DNA of 64,000 nucleotides from Maridesulfovibrio sp. (GCF_963667685.1 NZ_OY763930.1:2091501-2155500), one strand, 5' to 3'; positions 54,154 through 63,563 are shown, counted from the stretch's first letter. A program made the numbers and translations. The notes: a model not told the origin generated them from the letters alone.

Positions 54154-54672
54154 CTAGTTCTTTATCTTAAGATTGCGGAAAACCGCAAGCCTTGGATCGC
54201 CCTGTTCCTGTTCGCAATCGCAGCCGCCTTTATTAAGGTCGGCTCCACACTTGGCGCAAAGCCCCTTGCAAGATTCCTTACACAGGGGTTTTATCGGAAG
54301 AGCTATTACGAAATGCTCCCAGAGAAGGGCACCGATATCGATTTTGAGCCCTTCTTTGGTCTTTACAACGGGTGATTCTTCATCATCTCCGTCTTCAGCG
54401 ACCTGCTCATATTCCTCGAATTCGGTGGAAATATTATGCTTGTAGTCTGCCGTGCACCTGTCGCATGCAATTGTCACGGAACCTTTGGTTCCACCTCTGA
54501 CAAGGCATCCTTTATCCTGAGGAAGGACATAGACGTCAGACACCAGCGCAGTGCCGGGTTTGACCTCTACTTTATACTGTTTCCATGCATCGGACCAGAA
54601 TTTCTGGTCCTCAAAAACAAAATTTTGTCCCTCTTCGGGAATGTCGTTTAATGTAATCCAGAGTTCAGACAT
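54154..54672 (-). CDS. DUF177/YceD-family protein
   Basis: The protein has 172 residues and is the usual neighbour of rpmF, probably acting in 23S rRNA processing or ribosome assembly. The C-terminal cysteine cluster (PLCKESCKGLCAKCGADLNKG, CDCEQEQGDPR) fits the family, as does CDRCTADYKHN. An acidic segment (YEQVAEDGDDEESP) is present. It is first in the gene series that runs to holA. Confidence 0.9.
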   Translation of the reverse strand: MSELWITLNDIPEEGQNFVFEDQKFWSDAWKQYKVEVKPGTALVSDVYVLPQDKGCLVRGGTKGSVTIACDRCTADYKHNISTEFEEYEQVAEDGDDEESPVVKTKEGLKIDIGALLWEHFVIALPIKPLCKESCKGLCAKCGADLNKGGCDCEQEQGDPRLAVFRNLKIKN

Positions 54673-54855
54673 ATTTTTCCTCGCGGAAGGGTTTCCTATA
54701 TGAGTTTTTTTTCTTATGTCAAGGAAAAAGAGCTTGCATTTTCCAGAGCGAGCGTTTAAATGATACCTCTTTTGTTCGGGCAGAGTAGTTTCCCTTGTGG
54801 ATAATCGCGCTTTCCGGCAATATTAAATAAGTGACTACCATTAAGGAGGTTCAAC

Positions 54856-55062
54856 ATGTCCCAGGTATGCGATATATGCGGTAAAGGTCCTCAGACAGGC
54901 AATAACGTTTCCCACGCTCACAACAAGACTAAGAGACGTTTCATGCCCAACCTGCAGAAAGTCCGCACTCAGCTTCCCAGCGGTGAAGTTAAAAGCATCA
55001 AAGCTTGCACCCGCTGCATCCGCTCCGGCGCTGTTGTTAAGCCCGTAGCTAACAAAAAGTAA
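54856..55062 (+). CDS. rpmB: 50S ribosomal protein L28
   Basis: The protein has 68 residues. It begins [23 protein letters not shown] and ends [16 protein letters not shown]; CxxC pairs (CDIC, CTRC) form a zinc ribbon. AAGGAGG lies 6 nt before the ATG. It is divergent from the DUF177 gene and has its own terminator. Confidence 0.97.
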   Translation: MSQVCDICGKGPQTGNNVSHAHNKTKRRFMPNLQKVRTQLPSGEVKSIKACTRCIRSGAVVKPVANKK

Positions 55063-55101
55063 GCTAGTTCTTATTTTTATTTTTCGCACGACTTGTCGTG
55101 T

Positions 55102-55144
55102 AAAAAGCCCCGGTCATAATTATTTATGGCTGGGGCTTTTTTTT
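55102..55144. terminator. terminator of rpmB (bidirectional)
   Basis: AAAAAGCCCC / GGGGCTTTTT with a 20-nt partly paired loop, followed by a long T run on the plus strand; it also faces the end of the next minus-strand gene. Confidence 0.75.
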
Positions 55145-55145
55145 A

Positions 55146-55508
55146 TTATTCTGCTACCCACTTAAGAGCTTCTTGCAGTTTATCAGCCGAGTATGTTTTT
55201 ACTTCACCGCTGGACAGTATTCCGGCAACTCTTGTTCCCCATTCTGACCATGAGGGACCGCCGACAACAGCCAGCTTTTCAAAATCATTTCGGTGGGCCA
55301 TACCGAACTTTGCATCTTCCCACATGGCTTTCAGGTCCCAGTCTTTAAAATTTTCATCCATGTAGAGCAGTGCTTTGCACTTACCATGTTCGGAAATGAC
55401 CTTTTGCAGGGCAGGTATCCATATTTCGGTGTAATCCTCTCCTGTGACTGTTTCTGAGGCTGTTACCGCCAGCATAGCGCCGCTGCTTTCTTTCATGATT
55501 GTGATCAT
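55146..55508 (-). CDS. SpoIIAA-like (STAS-type) protein
   Basis: The protein has 120 residues with no signal peptide or membrane segment. ASETVTGEDYTEIWIPAL, CKALLYMDENFKDWDLKAMWEDAKFG and VVGGPSWSEW fit the SpoIIAA-like family of small STAS-fold proteins, whose members bind lipids or act in stress responses. No kinase or sigma-factor gene is adjacent, so the spoIIAA-type partner-switch is not supported. It stands alone. Confidence 0.8.
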   Translation of the reverse strand: MITIMKESSGAMLAVTASETVTGEDYTEIWIPALQKVISEHGKCKALLYMDENFKDWDLKAMWEDAKFGMAHRNDFEKLAVVGGPSWSEWGTRVAGILSSGEVKTYSADKLQEALKWVAE

Positions 55509-55700
55509 TTCTAATCTCCTATTGCTGATTTTCCGAATGATTCAGGGCTCAGTCTATCACATACGCTTAGGAATTAAATTACTTAATCATGTAAAACTGA
55601 CTCAGGTCAAGGAAAGCAGATAATACCGATGTATTCATTACGCATACAGCGGTAATCTTCCGCGAAATTATTCGAATTGATAATTATCAGGAACGAGTGG

Positions 55701-56237
55701 ATGAATTATTTTGATAAAATGAAAGGCGGGGGGCAGTGCCCGCCCCGGACCTGCCTGAGTGAAATTTTATGGTCATGGATTGGTGCCTTTTGCGGGATTC
55801 TGCCCGTGGCCATATTGAATTACAATATTTTTGCCGGTACTGATCTTGTCTTCATTATCGGATCATTCGGTGCGTCTGCCGTTTTAATTTACGGTGCAAT
55901 AACCAGCCCTCTTGCCCAGCCCCGCAATCTCATCGGCGGACATATCATGTCTGCGCTGATCGGGGTGGCATGCTACAAAATGTTTCCTGATCAGCTTTGT
56001 CTTGCTGCGCCGCTAGCTGTGGCAACGGCTATTGCTGTTATGCATGCGACTAATACATTGCATCCTCCGGGAGGAGCTTCCGCGCTTATTGCGGTGATCG
56101 GCAGTCCCAAGTTACATGCGTTGGGATATTGGTATGCAGTGGTTCCTGTAGGCTTAAGTGCGCTCATAATGCTCGTTGTGGCGGTATTAGTGAATAATAT
56201 GGCTAAAGCTCGCAGGTATCCGGTTTTTTGGTATTAA
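55701..56237 (+). CDS. HPP-family integral membrane protein
   Basis: The protein has 178 residues from the ATG at 55701 (a TTG 24 bases earlier is in frame). Four membrane helices (about 25-45, 50-75, 90-120, 140-165) surround the signature LHPPGGASALIAVIG. Members of the HPP family transport nitrite or have unknown roles in bacteria, often with CBS domains, which are absent here. It is a solitary gene. Confidence 0.82.
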   Translation: MNYFDKMKGGGQCPPRTCLSEILWSWIGAFCGILPVAILNYNIFAGTDLVFIIGSFGASAVLIYGAITSPLAQPRNLIGGHIMSALIGVACYKMFPDQLCLAAPLAVATAIAVMHATNTLHPPGGASALIAVIGSPKLHALGYWYAVVPVGLSALIMLVVAVLVNNMAKARRYPVFWY

Positions 56238-56301
56238 GATTTGATGTTTCTTAGGGCGGTAGATTTCACTGACACAAGGGCTGTCGGCGCTGATTCAAGC
56301 T

Positions 56302-57291
56302 TTAGTTAATTACACCGGCTTCGCGGTAAAATTTCTCAGCACCGGGATGCAGCGGGACGGGCAGTCCTGCGGTTGCGCGTTTAAGGGATATGGCCTTGGT
56401 TGCATCGTGAGTATTGTTTAAAAAGGGCAGGTTCTCGAAGATGGTCTTGGTTATTTCGTAGACCACTGCCTCAGGCAGATCGGCGCGGCAGGCCAGAAAA
56501 TTCGACTGGGACACAGTATTGATAGCCTTGTCCTGCGAAGGATATGTTCCAGCGGGGATCACGTATCGACTCCAGATTGGATATGACTTCTGGATTTTTT
56601 CAAGTTGGGCATCTGTGAATTCCAGTACGGTTATTTTATCAGAGCCAAGCTGGGTATAAAGTAGGTTGACCGCTGCTACGGGAGGTCCTGCGGGAATATT
56701 GGCTCCGGCAATACGGCCGTCAATCATAGCTTGAGCCGAATGATTGTAGTCCATGAACTCGAGTTCAAAGTCTTTTTTTATATTAATACCCAATGTTTTT
56801 AGTAGGGTGCATCCTGAAACTTCTGTGCCGCTGCCGTGTGTGCCTATTGAAAAGTTCTTTTGCAGGCCATTGAGATCAGATATGTCTCCTGTTTTTGCGT
56901 ATTTCCTGAGGAGGGGAAAATGCTCAACATTTTCCCAGAGCATGGTGATAGACCGGAACTCTTTAAAGGCTTTACCTTTGTGTGCTCCTTTACCCTTGTA
57001 TGCGTTGATGCCGCAGAGAGCCTGTAGAATGGCAAGGTCCGCTTTCCCGTTTTTAAGCATTTGTATGTTTTCTGCGGCTCCGGCGGAGTTGATTGCAGTA
57101 GCTGTGATCTGGTGTTTCTTAGCGAGCTTAATGCTTAGCAGTGTGCCGATTGCGACTCCGACAGGATAATATGTTCCGCCGGGAGTTGCGGTGGCGATGG
57201 TCAACTTATTAGCACTTGCATGTGAAGGAGTCGTTGTGAAGCCAAGGCATAGAGCACATACAAAAATGAGGAATGAGAATTTATTAAGCAT
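56302..57291 (-). CDS. TAXI-family TRAP transporter substrate-binding protein
   Basis: The protein has 329 residues. A signal peptide (MLNKFSFLIFVCALCLGF...SHASA) precedes the TAXI fold: LTIATATPGGTYYPVGVAIG, GSGTEVSGCTLLKTLG and MIDGRIAGANIPAGPP. TAXI proteins deliver C4-dicarboxylates, glutamate or similar acids to TRAP permeases. No TRAP membrane gene is adjacent. The ligand is unknown. Confidence 0.9.
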   Translation of the reverse strand: MLNKFSFLIFVCALCLGFTTTPSHASANKLTIATATPGGTYYPVGVAIGTLLSIKLAKKHQITATAINSAGAAENIQMLKNGKADLAILQALCGINAYKGKGAHKGKAFKEFRSITMLWENVEHFPLLRKYAKTGDISDLNGLQKNFSIGTHGSGTEVSGCTLLKTLGINIKKDFELEFMDYNHSAQAMIDGRIAGANIPAGPPVAAVNLLYTQLGSDKITVLEFTDAQLEKIQKSYPIWSRYVIPAGTYPSQDKAINTVSQSNFLACRADLPEAVVYEITKTIFENLPFLNNTHDATKAISLKRATAGLPVPLHPGAEKFYREAGVIN

Positions 57292-57673
57292 CCTTTCTCC
57301 GTTGCTGTTTTTTTGAAAGCATTTTCCGTGTGCGGATCAAAGAATTGTGAGGACGTTCGGAGATATTAGCTTAAAAAACAGGATAGGTCTATTTTAGAGC
57401 ATTATATTTGTCTTCATATCTGAATGTTGAATTATGATTATTGAAGATCTTGGATGGAGTATCATTTAATTCTGTGTTTGTTTGACTTTAAAATTATTAA
57501 TCATAAAGTCCTCTGGAATTTAAAACTGGTCTATCTTGTACTGATTAAAAAAAACTTTGGAAATTTTTGGGTAAGTGAAGTTATTTGACAATATTTGCGC
57601 TGGGAGTACTGTTTTTGAGTAAATCATAAGGCTTTACGCTATCGTAATTAAAAACAGAACAAGGAGACCGTAT
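57292..57673. other. AT-rich intergenic region
   Basis: This 382-bp region between divergent genes is AT-rich; I see no reading frame, RNA or repeat. GAGACC precedes the next gene. Confidence 0.4.
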
Positions 57674-57961
57674 ATGTTTATTATTGATCTTACTTACAAG
57701 GTTGATCTTGATACCGTAGATGCCCATCTTAAAGCTCATGTTGAATACCTTAAGGAACAGTATAAGCGGGGTGTCTTTGTGGCTTCTGGGCGGAAAGTTC
57801 CACGTACAGGCGGTGTGATTCTAGCCCGCTGCGAGTCCCAAAGTGCTCTTGCGGAAATACTCGCTCTTGATCCCTTCAAGCAAAATGGGGTCGCCGATTA
57901 CGTGGTAACAGAATTTGTACCGTCTATGACAGCTGATGGGCTGGAACTTTTGAAGGAATAA
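57674..57961 (+). CDS. YciI-like protein
   Basis: The protein has 95 residues and is a small alpha/beta ferredoxin-like fold. It has the family pattern HLKAHVEYLKEQYKRGVFVASGRK and LDPFKQNGVADYVVTEF, with the conserved His and Asp. Functions range from dehydrochlorinase-like enzymes to unknown; no assignment is possible. AAGGAGACC lies just upstream. Confidence 0.85.
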   Translation: MFIIDLTYKVDLDTVDAHLKAHVEYLKEQYKRGVFVASGRKVPRTGGVILARCESQSALAEILALDPFKQNGVADYVVTEFVPSMTADGLELLKE

Positions 57962-58071
57962 TATTTTTTCGGGATGAAAATAAAGTGGACGGTGGCAGTA
58001 GTCACCGTCTGGTCAGTGCGCGACCAGTCTTAATAGACAGGCTGGTTTATTTTATGGTTGCAAAAACGAAA

Positions 58072-58097
58072 AAAGCCGCAACTTGCGTTGCGGCTTT
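58072..58097 (-). terminator. terminator of the tRNA-Leu gene
   Basis: On the minus strand, AAAGCCGCAAC-GCAA-GTTGCGGCTTT is followed by TTTCGTTTTTG. Confidence 0.8.
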
Positions 58098-58109
58098 CGT
58101 ATTTACGAG

Positions 58110-58196
58110 TGGTGCCGAAGAGAAGACTCGAACTTCCACGGAGAAACCTCCACTAGACCCTGAACCTAGCGTGTCTACCAATTCCACCACTTCGGC
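58110..58196 (-). tRNA. tRNA-Leu (anticodon CAG)
   Basis: The gene is 87 nt with CCA encoded. The acceptor stem is GCCGAAG / CTTCGGC; the D-arm contains TGGAATTGGTAGACA; the anticodon stem-loop CTAGG-TTCAGGG-TCTAG places CAG at 34-36; a long variable arm is present (class II); the T-arm is GGAAG-TTCGAGT-CTTCT. It decodes CUG. It stands alone, with a terminator after it. Confidence 0.95.
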
Positions 58197-58416
58197 ACTC
58201 GGTAGAAAAGTGTTTATTGATTTCAGTCTGCTTTGGCAAGTACTTTTTTAGTTAAAATGTAAATAAATTGTAAAATTAGCGAAAAACATTATGGCTAACC
58301 AAAATTTATAGTCTGGCCGAAGAAAATGACAAACCGTAAATATGGGTTTTCTAATTGTGGATGCAATTTACTCCTGCTATAAGTTACTCAATTAGAAAAT
58401 TAATAGGGGGAAACTC

Positions 58417-59457
58417 ATGGACCCGTCCGTTCTGGTACCAGCTGCCATCGGCATTTCTGTACATCCCATTTGGCCGGTGGCCCTTTCAATTGTGACTTTT
58501 TCCGTCCACCTTCTGCTAATGAATGCTGTTTTCGGAGGGGCTGCTATAGTTTTTGTCCACTCCTTGTCAGGCGGGACGCTGATCTCAAAAAATATTTCAC
58601 ATAAACTTCCGACTCTTTTGGCTTTGGCCATAAATGCAGGAGTTCCGCCGCTGCTGTTTCTGCAAGCGGTCTACGGGCAGTTCAGTTATGTTTCTTCAAT
58701 ATTAATGGCTGTTTTCTGGCTGGCTGTGATTTTTGTACTGATCAGTGGATATTATGCCATGTACATTCATAACTACCGTTATGAAAAATTGGGCGCATCC
58801 GGGCGTATGTTCCTCATGCTGGCTGTGCTGATAGGCATTACATACATCGGTTTCATGCTTTCCAATAAAATGACCCTGATGCTTCGCCCTGAAGTCTGGG
58901 TAGAGTACTTTGATGATCCTCATGGGTTTGTGCTCAATTTGGGAGACCCGGTCCTCTATCCGCGTTTTATGCATTTTGCCATATCCGCGCTGGCAGTAGG
59001 CGGGTTGTTCGTTGCTCTTGTGGGAAGGCGCAGGAATGATGCGCGATTTGTTGATACGGGCATGAAGTGGTTTTCTCGCTCAACCCTTGTCAATGTGCTG
59101 ATGGGTTTCTGGTTTCTTGTCGCCCTCCCTAAAGAAGTTATGCTCATTTTTATGGGGCAGGACCTACTTGCCACCGGGCTGCTCTGTGCAGGGCTGATCG
59201 CTCTTTTCGCAATGCTTCATGCCGGATTCACGAAGAATGTTTTTCTTGCGACTGCTGCAACTGTTTTTATTGTCCCGGTGATGGCGACTATGCGCCATTT
59301 GGTGCGGATGAAATATCTTGAGCCTTACTTCACGCTTGATACAGCCCCTGTTTCCGGTAGCTGGGACCCATTCATTCTATTCATTGCCGCGCTTATTGCA
59401 GGAGGATTCTGCATCGTCTACATGCTCAAACTCATGCTCAGGGCTGAAAGGAGTTAA
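58417..59457 (+). CDS. CydA-family-like membrane protein (small subunit of bd-like/octahaem complex)
   Basis: The protein has 346 residues with about eight membrane helices. The N-terminal HPIWPVALSIVTFSVHLLLMN (short motif H16, H31) resembles the first CydA helix with its haem-ligand histidine; the later YPRFMHFAISALAVGG aligns with CydA FVHTVASGYVTG around H186 (here also residue 186), a haem b ligand in E. coli. The CydA-type glutamate pair and Q-loop are not seen. Its gene overlaps the next (TAATG), so the two proteins are coupled and probably form a complex. It has no CxxCH. The assignment is by alignment in the head, not by search. Confidence 0.7.
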   Translation: MDPSVLVPAAIGISVHPIWPVALSIVTFSVHLLLMNAVFGGAAIVFVHSLSGGTLISKNISHKLPTLLALAINAGVPPLLFLQAVYGQFSYVSSILMAVFWLAVIFVLISGYYAMYIHNYRYEKLGASGRMFLMLAVLIGITYIGFMLSNKMTLMLRPEVWVEYFDDPHGFVLNLGDPVLYPRFMHFAISALAVGGLFVALVGRRRNDARFVDTGMKWFSRSTLVNVLMGFWFLVALPKEVMLIFMGQDLLATGLLCAGLIALFAMLHAGFTKNVFLATAATVFIVPVMATMRHLVRMKYLEPYFTLDTAPVSGSWDPFILFIAALIAGGFCIVYMLKLMLRAERS

Positions 59458-61922
59458 TGATGGAATATCCAATCTGGCATTTAACATCTTTCGGGGGCGG
59501 TTTCTGGATTGCGGTGATTGCAACTCTGCATGTTTTTGTTGCCCAGTTTGCTGTCGGCGGCGGTCTGTTTCTGGTGGTCACTGAGAAATTGGCCTACAAG
59601 ACTGAGTCAAGTGAGCTTCTGGATTACGTAAAAAAACATTCCAAGTTTTTCCTGTTGCTGACCATGGTTTTTGGTGGAGGCTCCGGGGTTGCACTCTGGT
59701 TCTGCATGGCGTTGCTTAGCCCGGAAGGAACCCTTGTTCTGGTTCGTGAATTCCTATTCGCATGGGCTACGGAGTGGGTTTGGTTTGTTGGCGAGGTAGT
59801 AGCCCTGCTAATATATTACTATTATTGGGAAAAGATGAACCGCCGAGATCACCTGATCATAGGCTGGTTTTATTTTATATTTGCGTTTCTTTCCCTCTTG
59901 ACCATTAACGGCGTGGTTTCATTCATGCTTACCCCCGGTCAGTGGGTAGCGACCCGTAGTTTCTGGGATGCCATTTTTAACCCCACATTTTGGCCCGCAC
60001 TCTTTTTCAGGACCGCACTTTGCGGCATGCTGGCCGGGTTGTTCGGGTTTGTGACTGCTGCGCGAATTCAGGATAAGAGTCTGCGTTGTATGATGGTCCG
60101 CTTTTGCGGTATCTGGACCCTGACCGGATTGGCCCTGACCGTGCTTTCCGGTTACTGGTACCTGAATTCCCTTCCGCCGGAACAAGCTCTGCTTGTTGCT
60201 TATAAGTCCCATCGCGTCGCATTTTTCATGCAGGTATTCAAGTTCACCGCTCCGGTGCTGCTGTTCGGCGGTTTGTTTATGGCTATCTGTGCTCCGCGCA
60301 GAGTAAATTTCAGCTCGGCCATGCTACTGCTGGTCGTGGCCCTGCTTTTTTACGGTTCTTTCGAATTCATGCGTGAAGCCGGACGTAAGCCCTATGTGGT
60401 CTGGGGTGAAGTTTATTCAACAAATATCACTGTGGATCAGGCCCGAAAGCTTCATGGTGAATCAATTCTGCAAAATTCAAAATGGATTCCGCAGGATCTG
60501 CGCGAAATAAACGATGACAACAGGCTTGAGGTCGGTTCATGGCTCTATCAGATGCAGTGCGGGCCTTGTCATTCAATCAACGGGCCCATGAATGATATTG
60601 TCCGCCGTACTTCAAAATATACAACTGCCGGGCTTGATGCCTTTATGTCCGGTATGGGGCGGATGAATAAATATATGCCTGAATTTTTAGGTACGGAGCA
60701 GGAGCGCAGGGCTCTGGCCGAGTATATTCACTCAATAGGTCCGGGCTACAATCCAGCCTTGCCGGAGCAGAAGTCGGCAAAGATTGAACCAGCTGCTTTT
60801 AAGCCTAATCAGGAATACGTATTAATGGCATGGCCTCTTGAGGGGTTGCGGCTGGTTATTGATAAAGACCGGACCATGTCCATTACCGATAAGGGCAGTG
60901 TTGTGCGCGCCCAGCTTCTGCTGCGTGGAGACCCGCCGGAAGTGGTTACCGGGGAAGTAAAGATTGTTTGCAAGCCTCAGGGTATGGAGGAGGCTTTCGA
61001 ACTCAATGCGGAAGATGGTTATTTCCAGTCTCCGCCTATTGAAATTTTGCCCTACACCATGACTGGTTACCAGTCCCAGCCGCCGGTTGAGGTCAGTGCA
61101 TATGACGTCGATGGGAATCTGCTTGCCAGCACAACAATTGTGCTGCCGGTATCCACCCGCCCGGGCTGCAACAATTGTCACGGCGGTGGCTGGAATCTTC
61201 CTGATCAGGGGGGATTCTCAGCGCAGACGGCAGCTGATATTGCTGCTGTTCATGACCGGGACAATCATACTGATTTCAAAAAAAGGCTTAAAAACAGCGA
61301 AGTAATTGACTGCATGTCCTGTCATGACGGAGATTTACAGCTCGACCTGTCAACTGCGTTACACGGCTTTCACGCTGTCTACCTGCGTGACACATCAAAC
61401 GAGACCTGCATGATGTGCCACCCGCAGCAGAGTTTGCGCGGCATGCATCTGGATGCCGGGCTGGAATGCATAAATTGTCATGGTGAAATGGCCAAACATG
61501 CGCTGGCCCTGCTTCAGTCCGAAGAAGACAAGCCTGTAGCTCAAAAGTTGATCAAGCTTGTTACTCCGCCAGATCTGGATGGAGATGAGCTTGATCCGCG
61601 TAAGCCGTGGGAGCAGCAGCCTGACTGTCTTACCTGTCATGTTGAATTCGGTGCACCGGAATCAGACTCGGCTTTTGGCAAGTGGACAGAAGGTAAGGAA
61701 AGGCTTTTCAGTAACCGCAAAGATGAAATGGACGCGGTTATGTGTGCTGCCTGTCATAACTCTCCACATGCCATCTTCCCGGCTGCCGACGAGAGGGACA
61801 ATCTGCGTGCGCTGCAGTATATGGGAGAAGCCCGGCCCATAGGGGCAGCCGGAACCTGCACCGTCTGCCATGAAGACGCGATGGGGTACCCTGCGCACCA
61901 TCCCGGAATGGGATTAGAGTAA
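59457..61922 (+). CDS. CydA-like membrane domain fused to an octahaem c-type cytochrome
   Basis: The protein has 821 residues. Residues about 1-310 have eight membrane helices and match CydA: H25 in ATLHVFVAQFAVGGG, the glutamate pair E106/E113 (ATEWVWFVGE), and FFRTALCGMLAG, where CydA has H186 but here R185. After the membrane, one CxxCH (368-372) sits in a mono-haem-like segment; a beta-rich section (about 440-565) follows; then seven CxxCH lie between 571 and 805 (571, 619, 651, 671, 724, 763, 801). The haem domain should be periplasmic. It may pass electrons between quinol and periplasmic carriers, or reduce oxygen. A strong terminator follows. Confidence 0.8.
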   Translation: MMEYPIWHLTSFGGGFWIAVIATLHVFVAQFAVGGGLFLVVTEKLAYKTESSELLDYVKKHSKFFLLLTMVFGGGSGVALWFCMALLSPEGTLVLVREFLFAWATEWVWFVGEVVALLIYYYYWEKMNRRDHLIIGWFYFIFAFLSLLTINGVVSFMLTPGQWVATRSFWDAIFNPTFWPALFFRTALCGMLAGLFGFVTAARIQDKSLRCMMVRFCGIWTLTGLALTVLSGYWYLNSLPPEQALLVAYKSHRVAFFMQVFKFTAPVLLFGGLFMAICAPRRVNFSSAMLLLVVALLFYGSFEFMREAGRKPYVVWGEVYSTNITVDQARKLHGESILQNSKWIPQDLREINDDNRLEVGSWLYQMQCGPCHSINGPMNDIVRRTSKYTTAGLDAFMSGMGRMNKYMPEFLGTEQERRALAEYIHSIGPGYNPALPEQKSAKIEPAAFKPNQEYVLMAWPLEGLRLVIDKDRTMSITDKGSVVRAQLLLRGDPPEVVTGEVKIVCKPQGMEEAFELNAEDGYFQSPPIEILPYTMTGYQSQPPVEVSAYDVDGNLLASTTIVLPVSTRPGCNNCHGGGWNLPDQGGFSAQTAADIAAVHDRDNHTDFKKRLKNSEVIDCMSCHDGDLQLDLSTALHGFHAVYLRDTSNETCMMCHPQQSLRGMHLDAGLECINCHGEMAKHALALLQSEEDKPVAQKLIKLVTPPDLDGDELDPRKPWEQQPDCLTCHVEFGAPESDSAFGKWTEGKERLFSNRKDEMDAVMCAACHNSPHAIFPAADERDNLRALQYMGEARPIGAAGTCTVCHEDAMGYPAHHPGMGLE

Positions 61923-61929
61923 CAGACAA

Positions 61930-61968
61930 AAAAATCCCGGTCCGAACTAAGTTCGGACCGGGATTTTT
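61930..61968. terminator. bidirectional terminator
   Basis: A perfect 18-bp stem, AAAAATCCCGGTCCGAAC / GTTCGGACCGGGATTTTT, with a 3-nt loop, separates the convergent cytochrome and DEAD-box genes. Confidence 0.9.
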
Positions 61969-61997
61969 AAATTTTATATGAATCGGCTTTATTCAGA

Positions 61998-63563
61998 CTA
62001 GCCGCGTCTGAGCAAGGGCCTTTCATTTTGGGAAGTGTTATTCACAGAGCGCATCACGTTATCAGAGTCGCCTGCGGGCACGGTGAAGGTGGACTGGCGG
62101 CCCTGAATCTTGACGTGCTGGATGCGAACAGGATTGATGCGGGCGCGGCGGCAGATCATGTCGACCAGTTTACGCGGGGTCATGCCGTGAGAGCGACCTA
62201 CTTGTGCGGTAAAACGAACACGGCCGCGGTTCGCAGCGGGACCGCCGCATTCTTCGATTTTATGGTAGCTGCGCTTGTCGAGAACGCTGCCCTGAGAATG
62301 CTTGAACAGTGCGGCAACGGCTTCCACAGGATCAATCTCTTCGAGCAGTTCATGGGCGAGATCAAGGTAGGAAAGATGTTCTCCTGCTTCAATGATGTCG
62401 CTCAGTTCGGCTCCCACACGGGATTTTTTGACTTCGATGACTTCATCGATGCTCGGCAGGGGTTTTTTATCAACACGAAGGCCGGTGACTTTGGTTATGT
62501 AGCGCAGTTTACCGAATTCGCGGGGTGAAATCAGGGTTACAGCTACACCCTTTTTACCTGCACGTCCGGTACGGCCTACGCGGTGAACAAAGCTCTGCGG
62601 GTCCTGCGGCAGGGCGAAGTTAACAACATGGGAAAGATCGGGAACGTCGATACCACGGGCGGCAACATCGGTAGCAACGAGGATTTTGCAGCGGCGTTTA
62701 CGAAAACGCATGAGGATATCTTCGCGGCGGGCCTGAGAAAGGTCACCGTGGATCGGCTCGGCAGGGTATCCGCGTTCAGCAAGTGTGCCGGCCACGCGGT
62801 CAGCATCAGCGCGGGTGCGGCAGAATACAAGACCGTAGAATTCGGGCTGTGCATCAACAACACGGCAGAGTGCTTCAAAGCGGTCACGCTCGTTTACTTC
62901 ATGGAAGATAAGTTCGGTGAGCGGTGTTTCGTTTTTCTCGCGTTTTACAGTGACAACATCGTAGTCGCCCATGAATTTTTTGGCGATGCGCATAACTTCG
63001 GGCGGCATGGTTGCGGAGAAGAGCAGGGTGCGGCGGTCTTCGCCTGCGTTTTCCATGATTTCGGAAACTTCATCGAGGAAACCCATATTACACATTTCAT
63101 CAGCTTCATCGAGTACGAAGTTATTGATCTGGGAAAGGTCAAGGGAGCCGCGGCGAATGTGGTCAAGCACACGGCCAGGGGTACCGACAACGATGTCTGC
63201 ACCGCGTTTCAAAGCCTTGAACTGCGGAAGCATGGGCTGTCCACCGTAAACTGTGGCTACGAAAATTTTGCGCTTGCCGCGGAAAGAAATGATTTCATCC
63301 GCAACCTGTAGAGCCAGTTCGCGGGTCGGGGTCAGTACGATGGCCTGAACGTGATTGGCGCCTTCGCGGATATTTTCAATGATGGGCAGGCCGAAAGCTG
63401 CGGTTTTACCGGTTCCTGTCTGGGCCTGACCTACGATGTCTTTTTCTCCGGAAAGGAGCATGGGGATGGTCTTTTCCTGAATGGGGGTGGGAGCTGTGAA
63501 GCCTTTTTTCTCAAGAGCTTCAATTGTGATATCGGAAAGGCCGAGGTTTCTGAATTTTTCCAT
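61998..63563 (-). CDS. DEAD-box ATP-dependent RNA helicase (DeaD/CsdA-like)
   Basis: The protein has 521 residues. Q-motif TPIQEKTIPML, AQTGTGKTAAF, PTRELALQ, DEADEM, SATMP, HRVGRTGRAG are all in order. The C-terminus (about 440-515: GRVRFTAQVGRSHGMTPRKLVDMI) is the DbpA-like RNA-binding domain seen in DeaD/CsdA and DbpA. It would assist ribosome assembly and mRNA turnover, often in the cold. A long, structured upstream region suggests a regulated leader. Confidence 0.95.
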   Translation of the reverse strand: MEKFRNLGLSDITIEALEKKGFTAPTPIQEKTIPMLLSGEKDIVGQAQTGTGKTAAFGLPIIENIREGANHVQAIVLTPTRELALQVADEIISFRGKRKIFVATVYGGQPMLPQFKALKRGADIVVGTPGRVLDHIRRGSLDLSQINNFVLDEADEMCNMGFLDEVSEIMENAGEDRRTLLFSATMPPEVMRIAKKFMGDYDVVTVKREKNETPLTELIFHEVNERDRFEALCRVVDAQPEFYGLVFCRTRADADRVAGTLAERGYPAEPIHGDLSQARREDILMRFRKRRCKILVATDVAARGIDVPDLSHVVNFALPQDPQSFVHRVGRTGRAGKKGVAVTLISPREFGKLRYITKVTGLRVDKKPLPSIDEVIEVKKSRVGAELSDIIEAGEHLSYLDLAHELLEEIDPVEAVAALFKHSQGSVLDKRSYHKIEECGGPAANRGRVRFTAQVGRSHGMTPRKLVDMICRRARINPVRIQHVKIQGRQSTFTVPAGDSDNVMRSVNNTSQNERPLLRRG

